The translations under genes were made by a program, and so were the position numbers. Below are positions 1-8,500 of a DNA stretch of 19,824 nt, piece by piece (position 1 is the stretch's first letter; every line of letters begins with the position of its first letter). The notes beneath the pieces are model-generated. The model did no database searches. It worked only from the letters and a program-made list of their open reading frames with translations, and was not told where the DNA came from. Origin of the DNA: Candidatus Alcyoniella australis (GTDB taxonomy: Bacteria > Lernaellota > Lernaellaia > JAVCCG01 > Alcyoniellaceae); the NCBI GenBank assembly GCA_030765605.1, contig JAVCCG010000147.1, positions 1 to 19,824 on the forward strand, written 5' to 3'.

Positions 1-263
1 CTGCCGCCGAGGCGCTCGGTTCGCTTGGGGACGTCAGTGCGGTCGAGCCGCTAATCGGTGCGCTCGGGGACAAGAACTTGATGGTCCAAGAGACTGCCGC
101 CGAGGCGCTCGGTTCGCTTGGGGACGTCAGTGCGGTCGAGCCGCTAATCGGTGCGCTCGGGGACAAGAACTGGTCTGTCCAAAGGGCTGCCGCCGAGGCG
201 CTCGGTTCGCTTGGGGACGTCAGTGCGGTCGAGCCGCTAATCGGTGCGCTCGGGGACAAGAAC
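1..263. repeat. 93-bp direct repeats encoding identical HEAT units
   Basis: Three units begin at 1, 94 and 187, an exact 93-bp (31-codon) period. About 77 bases of each unit are identical down to synonymous positions, ending in gacaagaac. Only the short inter-repeat segment differs. The array continues left of the window. Identity at silent sites points to recent duplication or gene conversion rather than selection on the protein alone. Confidence 0.9.
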
Positions 264-2084
264 TCGTATACCCGCAAGGCCGCGGCTAAGGCGCTCGGAA
301 AGTTGGGGGAGGCACATTGGAAGACATGGGTTCTCGGCATGGACAACGACCTCCTGCGACTGGGAGAAAGCGGTGACGCGCGTGCCTTCGAGCCGCTCAT
401 CAGTGCACTCAAACACTGGCATTTGCTCGTCTGGACGGCTGCCAAGGCGCTCGGTGAGCTCGGAGATGGGCGTGCGGTCGAGCCGCTAATCGGTGCGCTC
501 GGGCACTGGGATTCGGACGTCCGAAGTTCCGCCGCCTGGGCGCTCGGCGCACTCGGGGACGCCCGTGCGGTCGAGCCGCTGGTCCGCGCGCTCGGGGACG
601 AGAAATCGTATACCCGCAAGGCCGCGGCTAAGGCGCTGGGTGAGCTAAGCGACACGCGGGCCGTCGACCCGCTCATCCTCGCCCTTACGGATAAGGACGC
701 GGATGTCCGGCAGTGTGCTGCCAAGGCGCTGGCGTTGTTGGGCCATCCGGAGTGGGCCCAGTGGGTCAAGGGCGAAGACGATGATTTCCTGCGACTTGGG
801 CGTAGCGGCAAGTCAGAGGTGGTCGAGCCGCTAATCGGTGCGCTCGGGCACTGGGATTCGGACGTCCGAAGTTCCGCCGCCTGGGCGCTCGGCGCACTCG
901 GGGACGCCCGTGCGGTCGAGCCGCTGGTCCGCGCGCTAGGAGGCAAATGTGATGGCCGCGGGGCTGCAGCCAAAGCGCTGGGTGAGCTAAGCGACACGCG
1001 GGCCGTCGACCCGCTCATCCGCGCCCTTACGGATAAGGACGCGGATGTCCGGCAGTGTGCTGCCAAGGCGCTGGCGTTGTTGGGCCATCCGGAGTGGGCC
1101 CGGTGGGTCAAGGGCGAAAACGATGATTTCCTGCGACTTGGGCGTAGCGGCAAGTCAGAGGTGGTCGAGCCGTTAATCCGAGTCCTCAGAGAACGGGACG
1201 CGGAACTCCGGGAGCACGCCGTCGAGGTCTTGGGGAAGCTGGGCGACACCCGAGCCGTCGCCCCGCTCATCCGCGCCCTTACGGATGAGGACGCGGATGT
1301 CCGGCAGTGTGCTGCCGAGGTACTCGGGAAGTTGGGCGACACGCGAGCGGTCGAACCGCTCATCCGCGCCCTCAACGACGGCGATGGCTATGGACATAAA
1401 ATCCACGAGGCCGTCGCTAAGGCGCTAGGGGAGCTGGGCGACACGCGAGCGGTCGAGCCGCTAATCGGCGCCCTTGGGAGCGAAGTCGCAAATGTCCGGT
1501 TGCGGGCGGCCGAGGCGCTTTGGGCGTTGGGTGACGTGCGAGCGATCAAACCACTCGTCGGCGTAGTTAGGGATACGGACTGGCGGGTCATGAAGGCAGC
1601 CGCCGATGGATTGATGAATCTGGGCGATGCACGCGCTGCTGGCGCCGTCAGCCACGCCATCGGGATTCTCTTCGACCCTAATGAGTTCTCGACTGGATTC
1701 AAACTAATGGCTAGCTGCTACAGGCTCCTCTTCTCGACCCTGAGCCCGGAACTGCTGGCAGGGTGCACGATCCACGAGGGTAAGATCCACGCGAAGGGTG
1801 ACGACTGGAGCTTCTGCCTGGTGATCGGCTCGCCGGACGAAGCAAAACTCGAGTATGTACACCGTGCATTCGACACGATTGAGGGAAGAGGACTTCTTCC
1901 GCCTGGCCGGAGGTTCAATAGCGGGATTGTCGGCAACAAAGAAAGAGACTTGGTGTGGACGGGGAAGGTGGACGCGGCCGGCCGGCTCATTGGCATCCGG
2001 GACATGTACTCTGTCTTTGCCGAATGGATTAAAGACCTTCCGGGAACGTCATGGCGAATGGGGCCCTCGGAAGGCGGGGAGTGA
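1..2084 (+). CDS. HEAT-repeat (PBS-lyase-type) protein, 5' partial
   Basis: The reading frame is open from base 3, and the same repeat unit already runs through bases 3-77, so the gene starts outside the window; the TTG/ATG at 78-83 lies inside a repeat and is not the start. At least 693 residues are visible. Most are about 31-residue alpha-helical repeats of the form AAxALGxLGDxxAVEPLIxAL, the HEAT/PBS-lyase type, which build a solenoid used for protein-protein contact. Three times the solenoid is interrupted by a different unit with the core WxxWVxGxxxDxLRLGxSG (near bases 316-375, 750-810 and 1092-1152). The last roughly 130 residues are not repeats and I do not recognise them. No signal peptide can be judged. 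A scaffold or cytoplasmic binding role is likely, but the partner is unknown. A transposase-like tail follows directly, so the 3' end may have been rearranged. Confidence 0.9.
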   Translation, partial: AAEALGSLGDVSAVEPLIGALGDKNLMVQETAAEALGSLGDVSAVEPLIGALGDKNWSVQRAAAEALGSLGDVSAVEPLIGALGDKNSYTRKAAAKALGKLGEAHWKTWVLGMDNDLLRLGESGDARAFEPLISALKHWHLLVWTAAKALGELGDGRAVEPLIGALGHWDSDVRSSAAWALGALGDARAVEPLVRALGDEKSYTRKAAAKALGELSDTRAVDPLILALTDKDADVRQCAAKALALLGHPEWAQWVKGEDDDFLRLGRSGKSEVVEPLIGALGHWDSDVRSSAAWALGALGDARAVEPLVRALGGKCDGRGAAAKALGELSDTRAVDPLIRALTDKDADVRQCAAKALALLGHPEWARWVKGENDDFLRLGRSGKSEVVEPLIRVLRERDAELREHAVEVLGKLGDTRAVAPLIRALTDEDADVRQCAAEVLGKLGDTRAVEPLIRALNDGDGYGHKIHEAVAKALGELGDTRAVEPLIGALGSEVANVRLRAAEALWALGDVRAIKPLVGVVRDTDWRVMKAAADGLMNLGDARAAGAVSHAIGILFDPNEFSTGFKLMASCYRLLFSTLSPELLAGCTIHEGKIHAKGDDWSFCLVIGSPDEAKLEYVHRAFDTIEGRGLLPPGRRFNSGIVGNKERDLVWTGKVDAAGRLIGIRDMYSVFAEWIKDLPGTSWRMGPSEGGE
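480..1166. repeat. Two-copy tandem duplication of about 345 bp inside the HEAT gene
   Basis: The block beginning gagccgctaatcggtgcgct at 480 recurs at 825, an offset of 345 bp (115 codons). Later shared segments, such as ggccatccggagtgggccc at 741 and 1083, are offset by 342 bp, so one codon was lost near 940-960 of the second copy. Each copy carries two to three HEAT units plus the WxxWV insertion unit. Outside the short divergent segment near 600-630 / 940-970 the copies are almost identical. Confidence 0.85.
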
Positions 2085-2085
2085 A

Positions 2086-2181
2086 CTGGACGGCGAATTG
2101 CTGTGGTACCTCGACGAGTACCACGCCTACTACAACCGGCACCGGGCGAACCAGGGTGCTTCCCTAGCCAATTGTTGTTAA
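2086..2181 (+). pseudogene. Transposase (integrase core) C-terminal fragment
   Basis: In the frame starting at 2086 the translation includes YLDEYHAYYNRHRANQG and stops at 2179-2181. This matches the end of the DDE integrase core in many IS transposases, where an aromatic-rich helix is followed by YYNxxRxHQ; here the usual PHQ is ANQ. Upstream in this frame the translation is the shadow of the HEAT gene, so only about 30 residues of transposase are left and the catalytic Asp-Asp-Glu residues are absent. I infer an insertion-sequence remnant. The fragment is short, so chance similarity is possible. Confidence 0.5.
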
Positions 2182-2288
2182 TAGATGTGCAACCACTTGA
2201 AATAACAGACCACTATTACTGTTTTCGCCTGCAACATATGTTTGATCCCTTGGCAATCTGGTAAAAGCCCGTAAGATTCAAAGCTTGA

Positions 2289-2597
2289 ATGGCCGTTCTT
2301 TGCAAGCAACAACAGTTGATTAGGGCAGCACCGGACTTCGCGCTGTACTACGAGTTGGCCAAGGCCAGCGGCAACCGGATCTTCGTGTTCACACTGAACA
2401 CCGTGCGTCAGGTGATGCAACAGGTGATCGGCCTCTATTCCCAGCTGGCCGACAACTCCCGGACCTCGCTCGATCTCTATTACCGACTACTCGAGGCGCT
2501 GCGCAACAAGGACGCGGACACGGCCGAGGAGCTGTTCGAACAACAGGCGCGCCAGGACGATCTGTTGCTGTCCTCAATGATGGACGGCATGGGCTGA
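2289..2597 (+). pseudogene. FadR-like (GntR family) ligand-binding domain fragment without HTH
   Basis: The 102-residue reading frame resembles the C-terminal acyl-CoA-binding domain of FadR: an FxxYYELAKASGN helix, a long helix with LN and IGLY, then a LDLYYRLLEAL helix. In the related metal-binding FCD domains the positions used here by Tyr are often His, so this copy looks FadR-like and metal-free. Full proteins have about 230 residues and begin with a winged helix-turn-helix. Here a TGA stands directly before the ATG at 2289 and nothing like a winged helix lies between 2182 and 2288. I see no good ribosome binding site. With the transposase remnant just upstream, the likely story is loss of the 5' half by recombination. 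If translated, it would be a ligand-binding domain unable to bind DNA by itself. Confidence 0.6.
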
Positions 2598-2625
2598 ACC
2601 TTTGCAGGGAAATGGGAGCCGGAAA

Positions 2626-3780
2626 ATGTGCAAACAAACGTGGTTTCTGCTGTGTCTGATCTGCTGTGCGTGCGCGCTGCTGTTGGTGGCGGCCTGTGCA
2701 GGCGACGATGACGAGTCGGACGACGACGACGATGCTGCCGACGACGACGATGCTGCCGACGACGACGTTGACGACGACGATGATGATGACGATGACGATG
2801 ATGACGACGACATCGAGTTCGAGTACAGCATCAAGACCTACACCCACACCGCCGTGCTGCCCTACCTCGACGAGTTCGCCACACGCGGCTTCCGCATCTA
2901 CCTCGGGGCCTCTCCGAGCTCGATCGGCTCAGCCAACCTGGCGACCCTCCTAGAGCAGGCTGAGGGTCTGGGCATCTTGATCACGCTTTGCCCGTATGCC
3001 TCGGTCGGCGGGTTCCCCAGCGAGACCAACATCGATACTTTCGGCGCGGACGTTGACGCCGCCCTGAACTGGCTGGACACGGTGACCCACAGCGTGGATA
3101 CGATCTCGATCAACATGGAGCTGGGCTCGCCGCTGGACAAGCAGATCCAGAACGCCTGGGCCGAGGGCGACTTCGCCCTGTTGCTGGAGATCTTCGAGGG
3201 AACGTTGAACCGGGAGATGTTCCAAGTCTCGTTGGCGCAGTATCAGGCGATGGTTGAGCAGATCCAGCAACGCGGATACGAGGTGCAGATCACAACCTTC
3301 CCGTTCCTGGTCGACGACCTGGACGACGGCGACACGGACATCCAGGACGTGTGCAACATCCCGATGGACGGCATCGACTGGGACCGCATAGCTCCCTGCG
3401 CCTACACCACCGAATACTCGCACTACGTGGGCACGTTCGGCATATCGCCCTACTTCGCCTATATGTACGCGACCAAGGCCCGCGAGTTGTACGGCGACGC
3501 GGCGGTGGTCGACCTGGGTTTGGTCCGGACCACGGGCAACAACGGCTACGAATCGCCGGACCAGTTGGCCGCGGACGTGGCCGCGACCAAGGCCGCGGGC
3601 GTGCGGCGGATCGAGGTCTTCCAGTTCAGCGGCATGCTGCAGTACGAGGACTACGAGTTCGCGGACTGGGCCGACGCGCTGCTCGCGCAGCCGCTGATCC
3701 CGGAAGTCGATCCCGATGTCGTGGCGATCCGCGATTTGACCGCTCTGGTCGACTCGACTCTGGATTCAATGGAGAAATAG
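2626..3780 (+). CDS. Acidic-linker lipoprotein with probable TIM-barrel domain
   Basis: The start is ATG 2626, preceded by GGGAG at 2614-2618; the in-frame TTG at 2602 has no such support. The 384-residue product has a signal peptide ending in a VAAC lipobox (Cys24), so it should be lipidated and surface or periplasm exposed. Residues 27-62 are an almost pure Asp/Ala spacer. From residue 63 a domain of about 300 residues shows hydrophobic strands at regular spacing (FRIYLGASP, LITLCPYA, TISINMELG, VQITTFPF, RIAPCAY, VVDLGLVRT, RIEVFQFSG), the rhythm of a TIM barrel. Glu165 in INMELG and Glu330 in RIEVF sit at strand ends, as catalytic acids do in retaining glycoside hydrolases, but this is only suggestive. 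I do not recognise a named family. It may act on extracellular polysaccharide. It starts 28 bases after the FadR-like fragment and probably has its own transcript. Confidence 0.85.
   Translation: MCKQTWFLLCLICCACALLLVAACAGDDDESDDDDDAADDDDAADDDVDDDDDDDDDDDDDDIEFEYSIKTYTHTAVLPYLDEFATRGFRIYLGASPSSIGSANLATLLEQAEGLGILITLCPYASVGGFPSETNIDTFGADVDAALNWLDTVTHSVDTISINMELGSPLDKQIQNAWAEGDFALLLEIFEGTLNREMFQVSLAQYQAMVEQIQQRGYEVQITTFPFLVDDLDDGDTDIQDVCNIPMDGIDWDRIAPCAYTTEYSHYVGTFGISPYFAYMYATKARELYGDAAVVDLGLVRTTGNNGYESPDQLAADVAATKAAGVRRIEVFQFSGMLQYEDYEFADWADALLAQPLIPEVDPDVVAIRDLTALVDSTLDSMEK
2704..2811 (+). repeat. Asp-codon low-complexity tract (GAY repeats)
   Basis: Runs of gac/gat codons with a few Ala, Glu, Ser and Val codons encode residues 27-62 of the lipoprotein, just after the lipid-attachment Cys. 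The mixed GAC/GAT use suggests selection for the acidic linker. The trinucleotide repeats should nevertheless be prone to length change by slippage. Confidence 0.85.
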
Positions 3781-3851
3781 CAGCTCGGCATCGGGCGACC
3801 CACAATTGGACCCAGACCATTCCGCCGACAGCGCCGCAACCGGCCCAGTGG

Positions 3852-3870
3852 TTGCACGCGCGGTGTGCAA
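3852..3870. promoter_or_regulatory. Candidate operator: TTGCAC-N7-GTGCAA inverted repeat
   Basis: A perfect 6-bp inverted repeat with a 7-base centre lies 63-81 bases upstream of the kinase-aldolase start. TACAGT directly downstream (3871-3876) matches a -10 box at 4 of 6 positions, but there is no good -35 at 17 bp. Size and placement would suit a dimeric sugar-responsive repressor. Which regulator binds is unknown, and no regulator gene lies beside it. Confidence 0.35.
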
Positions 3871-3933
3871 TACAGTAGAAACCTGTCTAATGATCCCTGC
3901 CCGACGCCCTTGAGACTCAACCCAGGAGCGACA

Positions 3934-5547
3934 ATGGACCAACCGAGAATCTGCGTGGTCGGAGCGTGCAACATCGACCTGATCAGCTACGTGCCGCGTC
4001 TGCCGGTGTTGGGCGAGACCCTGCACGGCGAGCGCTTCGCCATCGGCTTCGGCGGCAAGGGGGCCAACCAGGCGGCGATGGCCGCCAAGCTCGGAGCCGC
4101 GGTGAGCATGGTCGCCAAACTCGGCCGCGACACCTTTGGCGAGGATACCCTGGCCAACTTCAAGCGGCTGGGGATCGACACGCGCCACGTGGTGTTCACC
4201 GACCAGGCGTTCAGCGGAGTCGCGCCGATCGCTGTCGATGCGCAGGGGAACAACTCGATCATCATCGTCACCGGGGCCAACGACCTGCTGACCGTTGACG
4301 AGGTCGAGGCCGCGCGCGATGTCATTGCCGCGTCGCAGGTGCTGGTCTGCCAGCTCGAGAGCCCGCTGGAGATCAGCCTCGCCGCGTTGCGCATCGCCCG
4401 CGAGCACGGGGTCACGACGATCTTCAATCCCGCGCCGGCCCGCGCCGAGCTGCCCGCCGAATGCTATCAGCTCAGCGACGTGTTCTGCCCCAATCAAAGC
4501 GAGACCGAGCTGCTCACCGGACTGCCCGCCCAGAGCGTGGAGCAGGCGCAAATCGCGGCGCGGGTGTTGCTCGAACGCGGGGCCAAATCGGTGATCCTGA
4601 CCCTGGGCGAGCACGGTAGCCTGCTGGTGACCGCTGACGCGGTGCGTCACGTGCCGGTCCAACCGGTACGCGCTATCGACACCACGGGCGCGGGCGATTG
4701 CTTCGTGGGCAGCCTGGCGTTCTTCATGGCGGCCGGACAGCCGCTAGAGGAGGCGATTCGACGCGCCAACACCATCGCCTCGATCAGCGTGCAGTCCAAC
4801 GGAACCCAGACCAGCTTCCCCGACATTGCGCAGCTTCCGCCGGGATTGATCGATCTGCAGGCGAGCCCGGACCGAGCCACGATCAGCCCGCAGCAGCTCG
4901 CGTCCTACATCGACCACACGCTGCTGAAGCCCGACGCGCTGAGCGCGGACTTTGACCGGCTGTGCGACGAGGCGCTGCGCTTTGGATTCAAGTCGGTCTG
5001 CGTCAACTCCAATCGCGTGGCCCAGGTTGCCAAGCGACTGGCAAACAGCGCGGTCAAGGTTTGCAGCGTAATCGGCTTCCCCCTGGGCGCAATGGAGAGC
5101 GCGGCCAAGGCGGCCGAGGCGCGGCGCGCCGTGGAGCTGGGAGCCACAGAGATCGATATGGTAATCAACGTCGGCGACCTGATCGCGGGCGACCTGCAAA
5201 GCGTGGAGCAAGACATCCGCACGGTGCGTGATGCGGCCCCGCAACCGATCGTGCTCAAGACAATCATCGAGACCTGTCTACTCAGTGACGAGCAGAAGGT
5301 CGCGGCCTGCCGCATCGCCCAATCCGCCGGAGCCGATTTTGTCAAAACCAGCACCGGGTTCTCCAGCGGCGGCGCAACGGTGGACGACGTGCGTCTGCTG
5401 CGCGCCACGGTCGGAACCGATATGGGGGTTAAGGCCAGCGGCGGAATCCGCGATACTCAAACAGCCTTGGAGATGATCGAGGCCGGGGCCGACCGCATCG
5501 GCGCCAGCGCGGGTCCGGCGATTATTAAGGGACTGGACCACAAATAG
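3934..5547 (+). CDS. Ribokinase-family kinase fused to deoxyribose-phosphate aldolase
   Basis: ATG 3934 follows AGGAG at 3924-3928 and gives 537 residues. Residues 1-307 are a complete PfkB/ribokinase-type sugar kinase: N13 and D15 in the sugar-binding segment, the GGKGANQA signature (40-47) and TTGAGD with catalytic-base Asp255. Residues 321-537 are a complete DeoC aldolase: YIDHTLLKP, EIDMVIN (Asp408), FVKTSTGF with Schiff-base Lys471, and GVKASGGI (Lys500). DeoC cleaves 2-deoxyribose 5-phosphate to acetaldehyde and glyceraldehyde 3-phosphate. The upstream kinase step would make that substrate from free deoxyribose, as DeoK does in enterics, so one cytoplasmic polypeptide could run the whole catabolic route. 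Whether the kinase prefers deoxyribose or ribose cannot be read from the sequence. All signature residues are present in both halves. No transporter or other nucleoside genes are adjacent. Confidence 0.93.
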   Translation: MDQPRICVVGACNIDLISYVPRLPVLGETLHGERFAIGFGGKGANQAAMAAKLGAAVSMVAKLGRDTFGEDTLANFKRLGIDTRHVVFTDQAFSGVAPIAVDAQGNNSIIIVTGANDLLTVDEVEAARDVIAASQVLVCQLESPLEISLAALRIAREHGVTTIFNPAPARAELPAECYQLSDVFCPNQSETELLTGLPAQSVEQAQIAARVLLERGAKSVILTLGEHGSLLVTADAVRHVPVQPVRAIDTTGAGDCFVGSLAFFMAAGQPLEEAIRRANTIASISVQSNGTQTSFPDIAQLPPGLIDLQASPDRATISPQQLASYIDHTLLKPDALSADFDRLCDEALRFGFKSVCVNSNRVAQVAKRLANSAVKVCSVIGFPLGAMESAAKAAEARRAVELGATEIDMVINVGDLIAGDLQSVEQDIRTVRDAAPQPIVLKTIIETCLLSDEQKVAACRIAQSAGADFVKTSTGFSSGGATVDDVRLLRATVGTDMGVKASGGIRDTQTALEMIEAGADRIGASAGPAIIKGLDHK

Positions 5548-5584
5548 CGACGTTGCTGTTGTAGTCCGGCCGGACGATTCCTCG

Positions 5585-8500
5585 TTACTGCGCGTCCGAG
5601 CGCCCGATCAATCCCAACAGCCGCAGCCGCCAGTGTTCAAGCAGCGAGTAGGCGCAGGGAATCACGAACAGCGTCAGCAGCGTGGCGAACGCCAGCCCCC
5701 AGATCATGCAGATCGCCATCGGCTTCCACATCAGCCCCTCGCCGCCCAGGCCGCAGGCCATCGGCATCAACCCGGCGATGGTGGTGAACGTCGTCATCAG
5801 GATCGGCCGCATACGCTGGGCCCCGGCGTCGGCCACGGCCTCGTTGATCGCCATCCCGGCGCGTTTGCGCACGTTGGCGAAGTCGACCAGCACCAGCGAG
5901 TCGTTGACCACCACCCCGGCCAGCGCGATCACCGACATCCCGGCGACCATCGAGAATTTCATCCCCATCACGATCAACCCGATCGACACGCCGAGGATCG
6001 AGAACGGCACGGTAATCATCACCACCAGCGGCTGGGCGAACGATTTGAACTGCGATCCGAGGATCATGTAGATCAAGATCAGCGCGATCAGGAACTCGTA
6101 ATACAGGTCGCCGAATACGTCGCTCTGCTGCTTGGCCTCGCCGGAGAACTCCAGCGAGTTGCCCGGAAAGCGCGACGGGACGTTGGCGTAGAGCTCGCGG
6201 ATGGTCCCGTTGGCCTCCTCCGAGGTCGCCTGTTGGTTGTCGACGTTGGCGGTAACCGAAATCACCCGCCGACCGTCGTAACGGTTGACCGCCTCGAGGG
6301 TCTGCTCGGTGGCAAAGGTGCCCAGCTCGCTCAGCGGTACGCTGACGCCCAGCGACGATCCGATCCGCAGCTTGCGCAGCTGCTCGAGCCCGGCGCGGTC
6401 GTCCTCGCGATACATCACCCAGACCTTGACCTCGTCGTCGCTCTTATCGCGAAACGAGGTCGCCTCGAACCCCTCGATCGACATCCGCAGCTCGCTGGAG
6501 AGCTCGGCGATGCTGATGCCGTAGGCCGAGAGTTTGACGCGGTCGGGAATGAACCGCAGCTTGGACTTGCCGGTCTGGAAGTCGGTGCGCACGTCGGAAA
6601 CGCCCGGAATCGCGTTCAGGTCCTGCTCGATCATCGTGGCGATGGTCTGCATCTTCTCCAGGTCGGAGCCCTTGATCCGGATGTCCACGGCCGAATCAAC
6701 CGGCGGCCCGTGTCTGCCGGCCTGAAACTGCACCGACCTGATCTCGGGAATGCCGTCGACGATCTTGCGAATGTCGGCCTTGATCTGTTGGTTGGTGCGA
6801 CGGTCGGAATTCTCCGTAAAGTTGACGGTGATCATTCCGCCGTCGGTGGTGGTCATCCGGCTGCGATGTTGGATCACCATCCCGGCGAGCACGGTCACCG
6901 ACTCGACGTCGGTCTGGGGCAACTCGTCGATGATCCGCTTGCTCAGATCGGCCAGCACGCCGTCGGTCACGTCCAGCCGCGTGCCCACCGGCAGCCGGAC
7001 GATCAGCTCCTCGCTCGAGCTGTCCTCGCGGGGGAACAGCTCGACCCGCAGCAGCGTCGCGGCGGCCATCGTCACCAGCAGAGTCGCGGCCACGGTGCCG
7101 CCGACCACCAGATAGCGGTGGCGCAGCGCCTTGCCGATCAGCCGTCGATATATCGCCAGCAGGCGGCGGAACATCCGATCGCCCAGGCGGCGGCTGTGGT
7201 TGTGCGGCAGCCTGCCGAAGTCGGCCAAATGCGAGGGGAGCACCACCAGCGCCTCGACCAGCGATCCGGCGAGCGCGAGCATCGCCACCACCGGCAGCAC
7301 GTAGATAAACTTGCCGATTCGACCCTCGGTCATCAGCAGCGGCAGAAACGCTGCCACGGTGGTCAGCACCGCCGCGACCACCGGCCACATCACCTCGTGC
7401 GTGCCGTCGATCGCCGCCTGGACCCGATCCTTGCCCATCTCCAAATGACGGTAGACGTTTTCGATGACGATGATCGCGTCGTCGACCACCATCCCCAGCA
7501 CCAGGATGAAGCCGAACAACGACAGCGTGTTGATCGTCTCGCCGATCCAGCTCAGAGCGGCAAAGGCGAAGAGGAAGGCGAAGGGAATACCGATCACGGC
7601 CAGGGCTCCGCTACGCGCGCCGATCAGGAAAGTCATCAGCAGCGCCACCAGCACCAGACCGACCAGCGCGTTGCCCGACAGCGCGCGGATGCTGTCGCTG
7701 ACGTCCTCGGACGTGTCCTTCTGCACCGAGATCGTCACGTCGTTGATCCGGCCCTGAAAGTCCTCGATCACAGTACGGGCCTGACGCGCCAGGTCGATCA
7801 CCGAGCCGTCGTCCTTCATGAACAGCTCGATGGTCACCGTCTTTTCACCGTTGAGGCGGCTGGTGACCTGGTCCTCGTCAAAGCCATCGACCACCTGCGC
7901 CAGGTCGCCCACGCGCACCGAGCGCCCTTGCCGGTCGCTGAGCACCACTACGTCGGCAATCTGCCGCGCGCTCTGGATCTGGCCGCTGGGGCTGAAGATC
8001 AGTTCCTTGGTCCCCAGGTCGATCCGGCCCGAGGGCAAATCGCTGTTGGCCCGCTGGATTGCAATGTAGATCTGATTGAGCGTTACGCCGTGGGCCTCGA
8101 TCCGCGAGCGGTCGGCCTCGACGCGCACCTCGCGGGTGGGAACGCCGCTGATTTCGACCTTCTTAATGCCATCGATGTCGAGCATCGCTTGCTTGATCTC
8201 TTCGGCCAGCTGCTCCATCCCGGCAACGCCGTACTCGCCGGTGAGGGTCACGTCGAGCACCGAGCGCAGATCGCTGGACTTGATTTTAATTACTTGCAGC
8301 GAGTCCGCGGCCTCCTGGGGCAGCTCGCCTTTGATGCGGTCGATCTCCGATTTGAGATCAGTGACCGCGATCTCGTAATCCTCGATGTCGCTGTCGTATT
8401 CGACGAAGATCAGCGCACGCCCCTCGTAACTCTGGGCGTAGACCTGCTCGATGTCCGACAGCGTCCGAATCCGATCCTCCAGCGGCAGGGTGATCAGCCG

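Noticed and set aside
1-263. Regular repeats considered as a CRISPR array
   Set aside because: Units are 93 bp, coding, in frame and mostly repeat with hardly any spacer.
2204-2223. AACAG/CTGTT inverted repeat as a transposon end
   Set aside because: Five-base arms only, with no matching partner seen; too weak to call.
2602-2625. Upstream TTG start for the 2626 lipoprotein
   Set aside because: It would add eight residues before the signal peptide and has no Shine-Dalgarno, while ATG 2626 has GGGAG at proper spacing.
3868-3933. Longer N-terminus for the kinase-aldolase protein starting near 3865
   Set aside because: The extra 23 residues are not part of any kinase fold and overlap the operator-like dyad. 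ATG 3934 has AGGAG.
3766-4662. 298-codon open frame on the minus strand opposite the kinase-aldolase gene
   Set aside because: No recognisable motif, and the plus-strand gene has complete PfkB signatures; a codon-bias shadow.
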